This document shows positions 21,788 through 34,225 of a stretch of 64,000 nucleotides of DNA, one piece after another. The stretch covers positions 7,960,769 through 8,024,768 of the forward strand of contig CM059624.1 in NCBI GenBank assembly GCA_030435675.1. Direction: 5' to 3'. The translations under genes were made by a program, and so were the position numbers. The notes beneath the pieces are model-generated. The model searched no databases, was not told where the DNA came from, and was given only the letters and a program-made list of their open reading frames with translations. The number at the start of each line of letters is the position of its first letter. Positions within the stretch are counted from its first letter, which is position 1. The DNA comes from Steinernema hermaphroditum (lineage: Eukaryota > Nematoda > Chromadorea > Rhabditida > Steinernematidae).

Positions 21788-23651
21788 ATGATTCCCTGCT
21801 CGCTCGCTACCGTACTCTCTACTCTCCTGATATGCCTCTTCGCCAGCACCCACGCTATTCGGCACCTCCCGGCGTCGCCCGAACGCCCCAATGTCATCGT
21901 CCTCATGGTGGACGATCTCGGTGAGTCCCAGGGAGCCCTCCCCTCCTCAAGGCGTCTTCCAGGCTACGGTGACCTATCCGGATACGGTAATCCGACCCAG
22001 GAACGCAACGAGATCGACGAGATGATCGACCAGGGTCGGCGATTCACTTCGGCCTACTCGGCGGACAGCATGTGCTCACCTAGCCGGGCCGGCTTCATGA
22101 CAGGCCGTCTTCCCATTAGGCTCGGGATCACGGGAGGGGCGCGCGTCTTCCTCACCAAGGACACCGGGGGTCTTCAGAAGGACGAGACTACAGTGGCCGA
22201 GGTGTTCAAGAACAGCGGCTACCGCACGGGCATGATCGGCAAGTGGCATTTGGGCATCAACGCCGTCAACCGCACCGACGGCACTTACCTTCCTTCGCGC
22301 AGAGGCTTCGACTACGTCGGCATCAACCTCCCCTTCACCAACGCCTGGGAGTGTGACCGTACTGGGGTAAGCCGTCCGTGGAGGGGCCCTCGCAAGCGAG
22401 CCTTTCAGGTGTACCACCAAGGGGCGCCGGACCGCGAACGGTGCTTCCTCTACGACCGAGACCAGATCGTGCAGCAGCCGATCGACTTCGACGACCTCAC
22501 GGCGAACCTGGTCCGCGACTGGAAGCACTTCTTTGCCGACTGGGCGAAGCACCACCAGAACACCCCCTTCTTCTTCTACTTCTCCTTCCCGCACGTCCAC
22601 AGCACCCAATTCGCCAACAAGTTCTTCAAGGGCCAGTCCGTCCGCGGTCTCTTCGGCGACAACATCAACGAGATGGCCTGGGCCGTGGGCCAGGTACTTG
22701 ACACCATTAAGGGCGCCGGCATCGCTGAGAACACCCTCGTCATCCTCATGTCCGACCACGGGCCCCACCAGGAGCTCTGCAACAACGGCGGCAGCACCGC
22801 CGGCCTCAAGGGGGGCAAGTCGAACAGCTTCGAGGGAGGCTTCCGCATCCCCTTCGTCGCCTGGATGCCCGGTACCGTGCCCGCAGGCACCGTATCTCAC
22901 GAGGTCGTCTCCTCGCTCGACCTCTACCCGACCTTCAAGAAGCTGGCTGAACAGGGCATCGGCACCTCCTATCGCGAGCTTCCTCAGAAGCCGCTCGACG
23001 GCGTCGACATCTGGGACGAGCTGACCGGGCAGCACGACCACCGCAAGGACGACTGGAAGCCCCTGTACCGCTTCTGGGCGCTCTTCGGCCGCGTCCACCC
23101 GAATGACGTCCGCAGCCAACTCACGGAGCCCTACTCCAGGAAGCGCCCTATCTTCTTCTACTGCAACCAGCATCTGATGGCCATCCGCTACGGCGACTAC
23201 AAGGTGCACTACAAGACCTCGCCCATCTTCAAGAACTTCACGGCCAACCCGAACCTCGAGGAGTGGTGTCCTGGCGGCAAGCCCAAGGACGACTGGTGAG
23301 TGCCCCTTCGGCCTCTCCGCTCATCTCCCGTTCAGGTACATCATGCAGACCTGTCCCGCAGACCAGCTCATCCAGCACGATCCTCCGATGGTGCACAACC
23401 TGCACGAGGACCCGTTCGAGCTGTACGCTCTCCCGCACGACGCCGCCACGGAGCAGATCATCCGCCGCGTCGACGAGCTCCGAGTGCTCCACAAGGAGAG
23501 CATCGAGCCCGTCCGCGAGCAGCTCGGCATCTTCGACCGCGAGGTCATCCCCTGCTGCAACCCTCCGAAGTGCGAGTGCGACCGTATACAGAACCGCTTC
23601 GCCATCCGAAGCCTCGAAGACGCCGAAGAAGAAATGACCGAGCTTCTCTGA
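21788..23651 (+). CDS. Secreted or lysosomal arylsulfatase (sul-type sulfatase)
   Basis: Four exons (21788-21920, 21963-22366, 22409-23295, 23336-23651) give 579 aa. A signal peptide ([20 protein letters not shown]) leads into the sulfatase fold: metal-binding [13 protein letters not shown], then [13 protein letters not shown], where the Cys of CxPSR is converted to formylglycine, GKWHLG with the active-site Lys and His, and MSDHGP supplying the second metal-ligand set. C-terminal Cys-rich sequence ([11 protein letters not shown]) follows. The enzyme should hydrolyse sulfate esters of sterols, lipids or glycans. It most resembles the arylsulfatase A/steryl sulfatase branch (C. elegans SUL-2-like), but the substrate cannot be read from sequence. 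Introns 1 and 2 are each 42 nt with no in-frame stop, so the unspliced reading stays open. An alternative upstream in-frame ATG is at 21764; 21788 was chosen for the signal peptide. Confidence 0.93.
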
Positions 23652-26600
23652 GTCTTTCGCTGTCCCCTTTCCTCTCCCTTCAGCTTCCTTAGTCTCGATC
23701 TCATAGCTTTAATGTCGTCTTTACCCCAATCGCCGCTGCGCCCCAACATCCATCTGAAAGCGGGTTTCACTCTCCCCCATCGGGCTCTCCCTCTCCTCTT
23801 CTTCTTCCTCTTCTGCTTTCTCTTTCCCCTTAGGCTTCACTTAGCGTCCTCCTCCGATCCTGTAATGTACCAAAGTGTTGGCTATCCGGCGATTTCGCAT
23901 ATTTGCCCGAAGGTACAAATAAATTATTTGAATGTGATATCGACTTTCGAGAACAAGGACGCAGGCATGGGAGACTCCCTCGGCCCCGGCTATATATAGA
24001 AGTAATTTGGAGTCTTGTCGACCTGTTTTCTGTTTATCCTCGCTTCGGCTGTATTACACCATGCCGTTCTGGCGCCTTCATCCCTGGCGCCGCTCCAGAA
24101 AGTCTCCGGAGGCTGATTAAGCCGGGTTGACGGAGCGTGAGACCTATCTGCAGAGAAATAGTCCGGAGATCGAAGTTCGCTCAAAAATTCGCATCGGATG
24201 TGGGAGCGCCCGGTGGAGCACGGCCACCTTGCGAGAATCCAAAGTGCCAAGAAAATAGACACGTTCCCTGGATATCTTTTTTTCTCCGGGACGCCTCGAA
24301 AGATTCGGATAAAGGCCAGACTTTCCGGAGATACAGAAATCGGGTTCTCACGCACTGACGCACGACCTATTTCTGCTCGAAATGGAGAGGAACTCTAGAC
24401 GTGAAATTCCCAGCTGCACTTTGTTCGCTGAACTTGAAACACCCACCAGCATGAGTATCTGTAATGACTCACGTATTCGGCAAAATACCGCAAAGGTCAT
24501 TCCGGGTTGCCATAGGCGTAGATGTGTTCGAAGAAATGCGAAAATATCGATTCCTTCGCGAATCGCTTCTGTGTTTTCCACAAAAACCCTTCTTGGCAAA
24601 TCCTCTGAGTGGTGGGGAAACAGCGAATTCGGAGAGAGCTGAGTGTCCTTTGAGGCCATTTTATTTTAAACTTTCTGAAGCTACTTCCAAATGTCGTCTG
24701 CTACCGTATCCTGGTGAATAGGCCGTCGCATTGTCTTCTTTCCTCGCGTGAGTCACTCCGATTTGTTAGAAGCGCCTCCTTGGACGTCGGCTGCGAACTA
24801 ACGCGAACTGTTTTGTTATTTATTGGCGAAAAGGCCACCCTCCAGGTGCTTCGAAGGGAAGGGAGCGCCTCGGGGCCAAGAAGCATCCGGGTTCCCCACG
24901 CAGGAAGTGACGCGGAGGGGCGAAGAGGCGATTCGAGGGAAGGGCGCACTTCCGGACATCTCAAAAGCGCTTCTATATATGACTGTTTTTCCCTTTTATG
25001 CTTTGTCTTCTGGACAAAGGGGCTTAATGCCGTCTTAGAGCTTCTCCGAACGTCTTTGAGGCGTTTGGTGCGTCAAGCGAGGGATCGAAGCGTTCGGAGA
25101 TCGACAAAACACAGCCGAGGAAAGTCCACTTTTTTGTGTCCTTTAAGCCGTTATTATGTGCACTGTTTGGGGTCGTTTGGCGCTATTTTAGGGGAGATGC
25201 ACTGAAGGCGACTGTGGTCGACTAACCAAGTGGTCGACGACTCCCGGTGGCACAGACAGAAGCATTGTCGGTACAAAGTCGGAATTGAGTGAACGTTTTT
25301 TTTCCCGGACTTTTGTCCAGAAATGTCAAACAAAGAGCCTTGTTTGCGTGACTCAGGTTACAATCGCTTTTGTGGTCCCCCGGAGACGCCGATGTGGGCG
25401 CCGCGGAGAAAAACATTCGTTTGTACAGAGAAATAATAACGAGAGAATTATGCCGTGGAGGAAGTAGCCTCGGGGGACAGGTGCTTTGCAGTTAGGGGTG
25501 TTCTGCATTGCTCCGCACAAGATCCACGTCCACCTCGCGATTCCTTGCGCCGGCAGAGATCAAGAACGGCGCAAACCTAATCCGCAAATAGCCTCCGGGT
25601 GAAGTCAGACGTGCAAATTAGGAAGATCCCAATTAGGTCAAGGAAATCAGCAATTACGGAAGGGACAAGAAGGGGTCGGATGCCCGGAAAGAAGGCCACA
25701 AATGACGAGATTCGGGGATCCGTGTCAACACAATGACTCAGTCTGTAGATCCCAGACCTCTCTAGAGTTGTAGTGAGGCCTACTAATCTGCGTCATCTGA
25801 CTTTGCCCTATGCGACTTTGCAACATAGTCATCATGATGTGGGCAAAAAGTTCAGCGTTCCGTTCTAAGAACGCTAAAAGGTTAAGAACAGCCTACAGTA
25901 GCACCCTTGAAATGTCCTCTGTGTGAACGCCGTTTGAGGGCCAACTATTGGGAGAGGATGAACTTTCCGATTTGAATTCGCCCACCGCAAGATTCCAGTG
26001 TATTTGTGCAGAACACGAAAAAGGAGCTGAAGAAACTACAGTACTCTTGATTACAGAAGTGTTTCGGGTTTCGGTCACTAGGATTCTTCATCTTAAGTCT
26101 TTAAATCTTAAGTCATAAAACTTAAAGTTCGCCCATTGTGGTGAGGATGAATTCGAGGATTAAAAGTGCTGCGATTTTGTGAATCCACATCAGGTCTGTT
26201 TCCGAAATCGCGGTCGAGTTCCAACGAAATTTCACGGAACATGGGCCTTCAACGAATCCAGGATCTTAGTACCCAAAATGACTCACATAGAACTCTCTAC
26301 TTTACGGAGAAAAGCTCTCGGATTCTGACTCTTGACTCCCGCACACCTCCGGTTCCAACTGACCCCAATAGAGCTCACTACACACTGTCTTTCGCCACGA
26401 CTCTTCCACGTAACGCACACAAATAGAATGGCTCATAACAAATGTCTGCAAATAAGGGAACATTACAGTGTTCAGACGATGATCGGTGCCCCTTTGGGGA
26501 GAATCAGCAAACAGCTCCCCTACAATGACTCATCTTTTATCATAATTCGCATCTCTCGGCCTGTCCGACGACACCTGCGGCGCCTTCTCGCGATCGCCAT

Positions 26601-27304
26601 CGATCAGCACGTCTTCGCCCCTCGTTCTCCGACCTCTTCACGCCTTTCGACGACTTCCGCGCCTCCCTTTATGCAAATAGTCCTTCCGTGGACCGTTTTT
26701 CTCGCTTCGGCGAAGCGGTCGTCGCTAATCGCCCCACTCGATCCCTTTTTCGCCCCGATCTCCGTCCGTTCCACCGCCGTTCACCTTTCACTTTTCGTCC
26801 ACTTTACTTTTCTCAGATGCCCCGTGATATTTGTGACCATCTGAGGCCATGGGGACAAGAATTCCGTGTACGAAGACTCCCACACGTGTTTCCCTGAGCG
26901 GCAATGTAACTGGATTATGGTTCCCGTCTTATCTTGCCCTCTCCTCCTTCTCGTTTCAAAACTATAGAATCCTCTGGAATCTGGGGGATTCTAGGACTCC
27001 GAAATCTCGTGGGCATCCCTCTGTGAATCACTTTCTTTTTGTGCAGAATCGAATGTCTCTCAGCAACCGGTTTAACACCGCATTATGTGCCCGTGAATCG
27101 ACCGAGAAATCGTTCGGTGGTCGATTCTCTCCGCGGTGATTCATATTTTGACGCGGGCCTTTCGCTCGTGTTCGCTGCCGCCGCCACTGCTAGGCAATCG
27201 CGCGTGTATTTACCTTCGCGGTCTCCACGGCCCGCTTTCCAGCGCAGCTCGCCAAGCTGATCGTCCCGTCGAATTCACAGCCGGGGCCGAAGGAGGCGAA
27301 GCCC
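23652..27304. other. 3.65 kb intergenic region
   Basis: No supported gene. It is pyrimidine-rich just downstream of the sulfatase, with AT-rich islands near 23930-24000 and 26080-26130, where TCTTAAGTC is repeated 14 bp apart. Open frames are short and without recognisable similarity. The 3' part (about 26550-27300) is C/T-rich upstream sequence of the phosphatase gene. Confidence 0.45.
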
Positions 27305-28682
27305 ATGGCCTCGACACCAATCAAATTCCCGCTCGTCCGATGGACCATCGCTGTCGTCGCGCTCGGAGTTGCAGGTATCACACGTTTGAGCTTTTCAGTG
27401 CATGATTGATCTTGTTGTTTACAGTGTTGCTATCTTATCTAATCCCCAAGGTGACGGGGCCCGTGAAGAGGGGCTTCTTCTGCGACGACGAATCGATCCG
27501 ATATCCATTCAAGGGTAACACAGTCGATCCCGTGCTTCTCGGCTGCGTGTGCTACTTTGTCGTCATTTTGACGGTTCGTTTCATTTTTTATGTGAACGTG
27601 TATGTTCGATAGTACATAGCTCTATAGCTATATGGTTCACTGTCGACGAGAAAACTCGCTATTGCATTTGATTTTACAAATGTGACGAGAGAGTCAGATA
27701 AGGCCGATCTTTGTACTGAACTGAGCGCTGTGGAGCGCTGTGGAGAACACAATATTGACACATTTCCCGAAACGAGTCCCAGTAATCCTGTGATCGCCGT
27801 CCATTTTCAGATCATCGCAACAGAACTCCTATACAATCGCCTGTGCCTATATGCAGGAACCTATGCGGCTGGACAGATTCCCAACTACAGGATCGGCTCC
27901 TTGCAGATTCCGTACGTCCTCGTTAGGATGTTCTTCGCCTTCGGTATGCCCACTTCTGCAAGTTTTTCACACTTGGTTATTGTCCATTTCAGCGATATCA
28001 CAAGTGGGTCTTGCTGTGGGAATCATCTTGATGAACATGACGAAGTACTCCGTGGGCCGATTGCGTCCGCACTTCATCAGCGCTTGCCAACCTCACATCA
28101 CAAACGCAGCACTTGGCAACATCACCGTTGATCACTGCGGTGACAAGCACATCTACATCCTCGACACGGACTTCAAATGCACGCAAGAGGACGAGAAAAT
28201 TTTGACTGATGCCCGACTGTCCTTCTTCAGCGGCCACACGTCGAACGCCTTCTACTTTGCTTTGTATTGCGTGGTTAGTTCGAAAAACCTATTGATGTTC
28301 AGCCAACTGGTTCTGTAGCTTTTCGTCCACCTTCGACTGGGACATCAGTTCTTCGACATCATCGTATTTCCACTCTATTACGCACTCCTGATCTGTGCCG
28401 CCGCATTCGTTGGCTACTCCCGAATCTTTGATTACAAGCACCACTGGAGCGACGTTATGACGGGCGCCATTGTCGGCTGCTTCCTGGCGGTGATCACAGT
28501 TAGTATTGCATAATACAGTTGCATGATAGTCATTTAAATTCGTTTAGGTCGTATACTTCCGCAAGCTGCTTGTCGTTCCTCCTATCCGCCCTGAACTGCG
28601 GGCTCGAGTGCAGTTCGTGAACGAAGACGAAGCGAGCGCCACGGTGGACGTGGAATCGGGGCAGAGAACGGAGCAAGTTTGA
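27305..28682 (+). CDS. Lipid phosphate phosphatase (PAP2 superfamily, phospholipid phosphatase)
   Basis: Six exons (27305-27374, 27425-27573, 27811-27943, 27993-28273, 28319-28498, 28548-28682) give 315 aa, typical for the family. These six-pass membrane enzymes dephosphorylate phosphatidate, lysophosphatidate and sphingosine phosphate on the outer or lumenal face. All three catalytic blocks are present: C1 KYSVGRLRPHF, C2 FFSGHTSN with the catalytic His, and C3 SRIFDYKHHWSDV with the nucleophilic His. NITVDH in the large extracellular loop is a glycosylation site. Hydrophobic segments are evenly spaced (TIAVVALGVAVLLSYLI, VLLGCVCYFVVILT, FFDIIVFPLYYALLICAA, GAIVGCFLAVITVVYF). Splice junctions keep frame throughout. 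It is convergent with the GPCR at 28743. Confidence 0.94.
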
Positions 28683-28742
28683 GAAGCGGGTCACTTTATC
28701 ATACCGAAATTGATCTCATAGACTATATAATATAAAGGAAGG

Positions 28743-29875
28743 TTATCCTTTCACGAGGCAGAAGAGCTCTGCGAGTTGTCGACGGAGGTTGCCGTGCTTC
28801 GCGAAGAACACCGAGGCGTTCAGCCAGCTGCGGAATTGATTCGAGAGGTATACGGACAGGAAGACGTCCTTGTGGGAGAACTCACGCGTCACCGTCAGCG
28901 CGTCGGGCACTATAAGGAATGCCATGGAAGTGACGATCGCGAAGCCTGAGACACGGTAGAATGTAGAGCGGAAGGAGTGTCATACCAATGATCGAACTTC
29001 TCCACGTCCGCTGCCGCGAGGAGGACTGACTCGCGGAGGGAGTGACGACCGTTTTGGCCTTCGACGTCGTTTTGAACAGTTTTCGCTGCTGAAGAGGGTG
29101 CATTAGGGAATGTCGAGGGTCAAACCTGTCGATTCTCGACGTAGAGCACGGGGAGTGCCAAGCAGATGGAGGCGGAGACGGTAACGAGGCGGAAGAGGAC
29201 GAAGAAAGGGCTTATGGTGTCGGAAATTGCGTCGAGTGCCATGTAGAGGTACGGTCGATTCGAGTAGAAGTCGACGCGTGCCGTACGCGAGAAGTTGAGC
29301 GCCGCCAATAGGGGGATGAAGGAGAGGATGAATCCCACTGAAAGATTCTGGGAGATGGAACGGATGGGAGGGTGGGGGGACACTACCGACGATGGCGACG
29401 CCGATGTCAACGATGCTGAGTTTGGAGTAGAGTCTGGGGAAGAGCTCCGAGAGGAATCGGTCGACGGCGGCGAGGAGCGTGGCGACGCCGACGCACTGGT
29501 AGGAGACGGCGAAGAGAACGTTGTAGGGCATGCTCAGGCACTGGAAGCTCTCGCGGTTCGTCGCGGGAACTAAGGACATAAGGTGTGGCGGTCGTGGCCT
29601 ACCGTAATTCGAGAAGAGGTGGACAATCCAGTGGACGCTGAGGACGATGAAGGAGAGGGCGAGGAGGGACTCGGATAGACAGACGCCGACGATGACGGTG
29701 TACTGCTTCCGGACGCGATTCGACGCCGAAGTGACAATGGAAAGCGCGAGGAGCACGTTCATCAGCAGGGACAGCCAGCCTGAAGGGCTGAGATTGGAGC
29801 GTACGGTAAGGAGTTACCTTGGAGGAAGATGGCGACGGCGAAAGGGAGACTTCCGAAGTCAGCCTCAGCGACCAT
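28743..29875 (-). CDS. Nematode serpentine (chemoreceptor-like) GPCR
   Basis: Six exons (29875-29818, 29779-29603, 29569-29387, 29337-29126, 29088-28986, 28945-28743) keep frame and give 311 aa, the usual size of nematode chemoreceptors. About seven hydrophobic stretches are visible, including FAVAIFLQGWLSLLMNVLLA, SLLALSFIVLSVHWIVHLF, VLFAVSYQCVGVATLLAAVD followed by RF, VGFILSFIPLLAAL, and TVSASICLALPVLYV. A Ser/Thr/Lys-rich intracellular loop (KTTSKAKTVVTPSASQSSS) precedes TM6. The end SVFFAKHGNLRRQL resembles the C-terminal helix of Sr-class receptors. The exact subfamily was not recognised and no ligand can be inferred. Its stop codon lies 60 bp from that of the phosphatase gene on the opposite strand. 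Confidence 0.8.
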
Positions 29876-30369
29876 CACTTCTGGCGCCGTCGATGGAGTC
29901 CATGAGGACTTTCGTTTGTTTTCCGAGGCTGTGGCTAATTAGACGACACACTCGAGTGGCCATGAAAGGGAGCGGGGGGAAGGGAGGTTGTTAGCGAAGG
30001 GTACTGTAGGCAGGTAGGTATAAATATTATAGACCTCGCACAAACTAAGCGGAGTGGAAGGACGTCTTCTGATCATTTAAAGTTTAACGCACTTTAGATA
30101 AGAAGGCCTTAGAGCGAAGTTTTTGTTTTGGGGCAGAGGGCGGGAGGTGGTGCAGAAGACGGGAATCCAGAAGATGAACGTTGAGAAGTACTTTAATCGA
30201 AAGTTTGGAAGATGCTGTACAGGAGAACATTGGCGAGATTACACAATCTCTATGACATTCACGAGGAACAGGAAGGATCGGCACGGAGCTGATTCTACAG
30301 GGTGAGCAGAAAGTGTTCTGCAACGCATTTCGATCTGTTGAGTTCACAAAAAATCATTTACTGTCCAAA
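29876..30369. other. Upstream region of the serpentine GPCR
   Basis: About 500 bp with no gene seen. GTACTGTAGG occurs near 30003, and an AT-rich block with TATAAATATTATA (about 30018) lies some 145 nt upstream of the receptor ATG and could include its promoter. Confidence 0.35.
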
Positions 30370-30800
30370 CCGTCGTCCAAACCGTCATGGTGTGGGATAG
30401 CGTCTGCGGGACAAAACCCGTTTTATCAAAAAAAAGAAAAGAGTCAAGATCAACTCGAAAATCTATTAAGAACGGATTCTGAAGGGTAAGATTCGGTCAA
30501 GAACAATTGGGTTTTTCTAGCAAGACATGGACCCCGGCACATAAATCCAAATCATCGATGAAGGTCGCGAAGCGAATCTGCCTCAAGATGCGGTGCAAGG
30601 ACACGCGGCCCTCAAATATTCCCGACCTGAATTCGCTGGACTACGCCATCTGGGCAATCTTGTGATGCCGATCGAGCCACCATCTTGGACGGTCCGAACC
30701 GATCTCTGGAGTGGGCGTGGGCCAAAATCAGCGACGCTGCCACGACGAAAAATTTCAAGAAGCGTCGGCGAGATTTGCTCATTTTTCTGTGTGACTTTCT
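30370..30800 (+). pseudogene. Degenerate mariner-type transposase relic
   Basis: Plus-strand frames, joined only by several frameshifts, show a mariner transposase order: VMVW at about 30386, a KKRVKIN piece, QDMDP near 30522, NIPDLNSLDYAIWAIL near 30618-30662 (the conserved PDLNPLDY-W segment that holds the last catalytic Asp), and SLEWAWAKIS near 30705. Frameshifts and stops interrupt it, so it is a dead copy. No terminal repeats were identified. It differs in sequence from the element at 53.2 kb, so it may be another subfamily. Confidence 0.65.
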
Positions 30801-32308
30801 GTTCACCTTGCACTAGAGAGCGTACAGTAGCCGAGTCATTTTCCCTCTCCCTTGACGGAGAAGGTTGATCCCTATCAGCAAAAGCGCTCCCGTCGACGGA
30901 CTTTGTTTTCGAGTGCCCAACTTCCGGAGAATCCCGGGCTAATTATCGCGGCGTCGACGCACCCTCAGTCCCTCAAATCTGGCTTCGGCCTCCGATCGAT
31001 CGTTGCCCTTCTGTGCACCCCTAATCATCAGAACTTTCCCGTGCGATCACAGTGCTCCGAAAAAGGGTGTCGCGTTCGATTTGAGTCGTCGATTGCAATT
31101 AGTTTCCCTTTCGGAGATTGAGACGTCATCGTCTCGCGAACCGTTTGGCGACTCTGTATTGTGAATCGTCGAAGTAACTCACCCCTCGTGGGTGGTCAGT
31201 GCCTCCGGCTTCGATTCCTCCTCCGGAGGGTCTGTACCCAACGCTACACTTCGTGTCGCCAAAAGTGTTTTCTCGCAAAGAGTGCCCTCATCGAAGGACT
31301 TCGGCGTCGCGACGGCGGTCTTCGAGTTGACCGGGAGGTTCCCGTGTTTTGATAAGCCTGTTGCCAGTCTTTTGTTTTCTTTGTGGCGCCTTAATTGATC
31401 GAATCAAATCTTTTGTGACGCTTCAACTTAGGACCCATTTGTTTTTCTTCTTCTGAAGTCATTCTGTTCGGAACTTCCAGTCGGTTCCAAGTATGGTTAT
31501 TTGAGCTAAAAACAGAGACAAGCGTTTTTTTTTGACAACACACCTGTTTGTTTTTTTCGAAGTGCATCAGGTCCAAAACAGAATCGAGAAATCTGTCCAC
31601 AACTCAGCAGCCAAGGGACCTTCAGATCGAGCTGAAATGAGCCAGTTGGCCGAGTTGGTTCCAAACTAAATACGTTTCCAGAGAGTCGATATAGTTCTGA
31701 GCAAATTGCTTTGTGTCACCAAGTTATTCACAGCTGCGCACACCTATTCACAGAAGGAGATGTTTCATCATTCATTGATCTTCTTGTTTTGGACCGTTTC
31801 AGAGATCTTCCGTGTTTACTACTCCCCTATTAGTGATTCGCAGACGGTTTCTATCAGTGTTGGACAGTGTTTACTCGCCGAGATGTGCTCGAGCCGTTCG
31901 CCTCCGAATGTGTCAAGATGCATTTGCTGTTTGTGAAATCAACCGTATTTTCCGCCCAAAGTGCACGCCACCTTTCGATTTCTGAGGCGACCTATCACTT
32001 CACTTCTCTCATTTCTCATTAGTTCGACTCGATCCGGCGATTACCCCAAACAGGACGATTAGCGTGGAGTGCCCTTTCCATAATTGCCTGCAGACGTCTC
32101 CTCGGAACGATCCTCCAGATTCCGAGTGCCTCCGCCCTTCGCTTACCCTTCGACCGAAGGTAAACAGCGGTCCGATGGGTCACAAAGCGCCCCTTCCGCG
32201 CTGTTTATTCCCGAGGCCCGCGTTATCGTCGTTTTTATCTCTGCGATTAGGCATTCTAACTATATGTATTCGTCTCCCCTAGAGGCGACAGTTTCAGTTC
32301 TGCTCGCG
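30801..32308. other. Intergenic region upstream of the SDR gene
   Basis: About 1.5 kb with no supported gene. Short open frames on both strands lack similarity. A TTTCAG acceptor lies 14 nt before the SDR ATG. Confidence 0.4.
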
Positions 32309-34164
32309 ATGGTCGACTGCTGCCTCTGCGGACTCCTCTGGAAGGCGCCGCTCCTCGGCCTTCTTCTGTACCTCCTCAGGCACGGCTCGTTCTAGGCGCC
32401 CTATTCTGAGCATTTTTGCAGGAGATATATCAAAGGAGGTCAGTTCTCGGAACCGACGAGGGCTGACGGGAAAGTGGCCGTTGTGACAGGCGCCTCCTCG
32501 GGCATCGGGAGACGAATCGCCGAGCAGCTGAATATGAGGGGAGCCAAGGTGTATCTCATGTGCAGGAATCAGAAGAAGGCCGAAGAAGTGGTCGACGACC
32601 TGGTCGAGGTGAGTCTTTCGCACTCGAGAGCTTGTTTATGACTAAGAGGAACAGAACCGGGTGCCGGCGACCGGGGGACCGGAGTGGTGAGTCAACTCGT
32701 AGGAGAGAGAATCCTCCTCATAGTCATTGAAAACTACCCATTATGTCCGCATGTAGCTGAAGAACGTATTTTCTTCGAATATCCGAAGGCAGCCCTAGAC
32801 GACGATGCTTTCCATTGAAAGGCTTCGCGTTCTGCAAACAGCCACGAAATAGAAAAACAACAACATTGAAGGGGTAAACAGGGAGCATTGGATCTTAAGC
32901 TGCTATAGGTGGTGGTTTATTTGGTCGCACAGGCGCTAAATGCTGCAGGGCTTTCTGCTCCAAGAAGTACCTCGTTTACTCATGGTGACGTTTACTCACG
33001 TTTACTCCACTATTATGCAGCTGTCGTTCAAATCAATTTTGCGTGGTTCTCCAGTACTCGATAGTGCCTATACCGAATAAAAGCAACCCCCTACGGTACA
33101 CCAAATTTGGCCTGGAAGGGAGAGGTGTGCCCTCTTTTTATTCCGAACGAATTGTCGTATTTGCCTAATGTAATGGGTTGTGGGAATCCCATAAGTCGGA
33201 TCTAGCGCATGAGAATGCGTTCCGCGTCGTTCTCGAAAACGACCCGATGGAACACAGATGAACATGTTCGTCCACTGGCCTCCGATCGGAACTCTTTTCA
33301 GTCGGGATGCCGTCGAGAGCGATTAATCGTCCGAGTGATGGACCTCGCCGACCTCCAGTCGGTCCGATCGGCGGCTCATCGCCTCAGAAACGGTGACACA
33401 GAGGTTGAATGACTCTTTCTCACAGAGCCCACTTCAGAGGAGCCAAAGATCGACATTCTGGTGAACAATGCGGGCGTCTTCGGCATCGCGAAGTTCGAGA
33501 AGACTGTCGACGGCTTCGAGAGGGTCTGGCAGTCGAACTACCTCGGCCACTTCCTCTTCACCGACCTTCTCATCGCCCAACTCCGCAACTCTGCCTCCGC
33601 CCGCATCGTCAACGTCTCTTCTATGATGCATCAGTATGCGGATACGGTAGCCGAGGAGGTGGTTAACTCGGCTGCCGATTTCGGCGTCTATCAGACCTAC
33701 AATCGCTCGAAGGTGGCCATGGTCATGCACTGCCGCTCTCTCGCGAAGAGGTTCGCCGAAGAGGGCGTCCAGATCACGGCCAACGCCTGCCACCCGGGTT
33801 GTGTCCGAACGGGCATTATCAATGGAAGCATTTTCGAGTGAGTCCCTCTCCGACCCCACAACCCTATCCGAGGTACTGTAGCATCTTCGCCATACGGCAG
33901 ATAATCTTCCCCATGTGCTGGTTCTTCATGAAGAGCGACTTGGACGGCGCGCAGACGCCCCTCTACGTGGCGCTCAGCCACGAGGTCGAGGGAGTTACGG
34001 GACAGTACCACAGGTACGGTATGTCCGAGTCTCCGTCTCTCAACGTTACTTTCAGTGACTGTGCGGAACTGAAGATGGGAGAGTTGGCGAAGAACGACGC
34101 CGAGTGCGAGAAGCTCTTCGAGTTCAGCCGGAGGGCCGTCGCCAGGAGTGCCGAAGAAGACTGA
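32309..34164 (+). CDS. Retinol-dehydrogenase-like short-chain dehydrogenase/reductase
   Basis: Six exons (32309-32379, 32422-32608, 33302-33392, 33426-33837, 33882-34013, 34056-34164) give 333 aa, as in RDH11-14-like SDRs. A hydrophobic N-terminal anchor (APLLGLLLYLL) suggests ER or lipid-droplet membrane attachment. SDR signatures appear in order: TGASSGIG for the dinucleotide, LMCRNQKK, DLADLQSV, ILVNNAGVF, IVNVSSMMH with the catalytic Ser, YNRSK with catalytic Tyr and Lys, CHPGCVRTGI, and the terminal SDCAEL typical of this clade. It should be NADP-dependent and act on retinoids, steroids or lipid aldehydes; the substrate is not determinable. Intron 1 is best read with a GC donor (AG|GCACGG, 42 nt). 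A GT alternative at 32389 gives a 33 nt intron and three more residues. Intron 2 is unusually long (693 bp). Confidence 0.9.
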
Positions 34165-34219
34165 CCATTGCCGTAGTGAGGTTTAGAGAGTAAATCGGGT
34201 CCACACAGCCGTTATCACT

Positions 34220-34225
34220 AATAAA
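34220..34225 (+). terminator. Poly(A) signal of the SDR gene
   Basis: AATAAA lies 55 nt after the SDR stop codon, in an AT-rich stretch. Confidence 0.6.

Noticed and set aside
22076..23209. 377-aa minus-strand open frame
   Set aside because: Antisense shadow of the arylsulfatase exons; Val/Glu/Ala/Leu-rich with no family motif.
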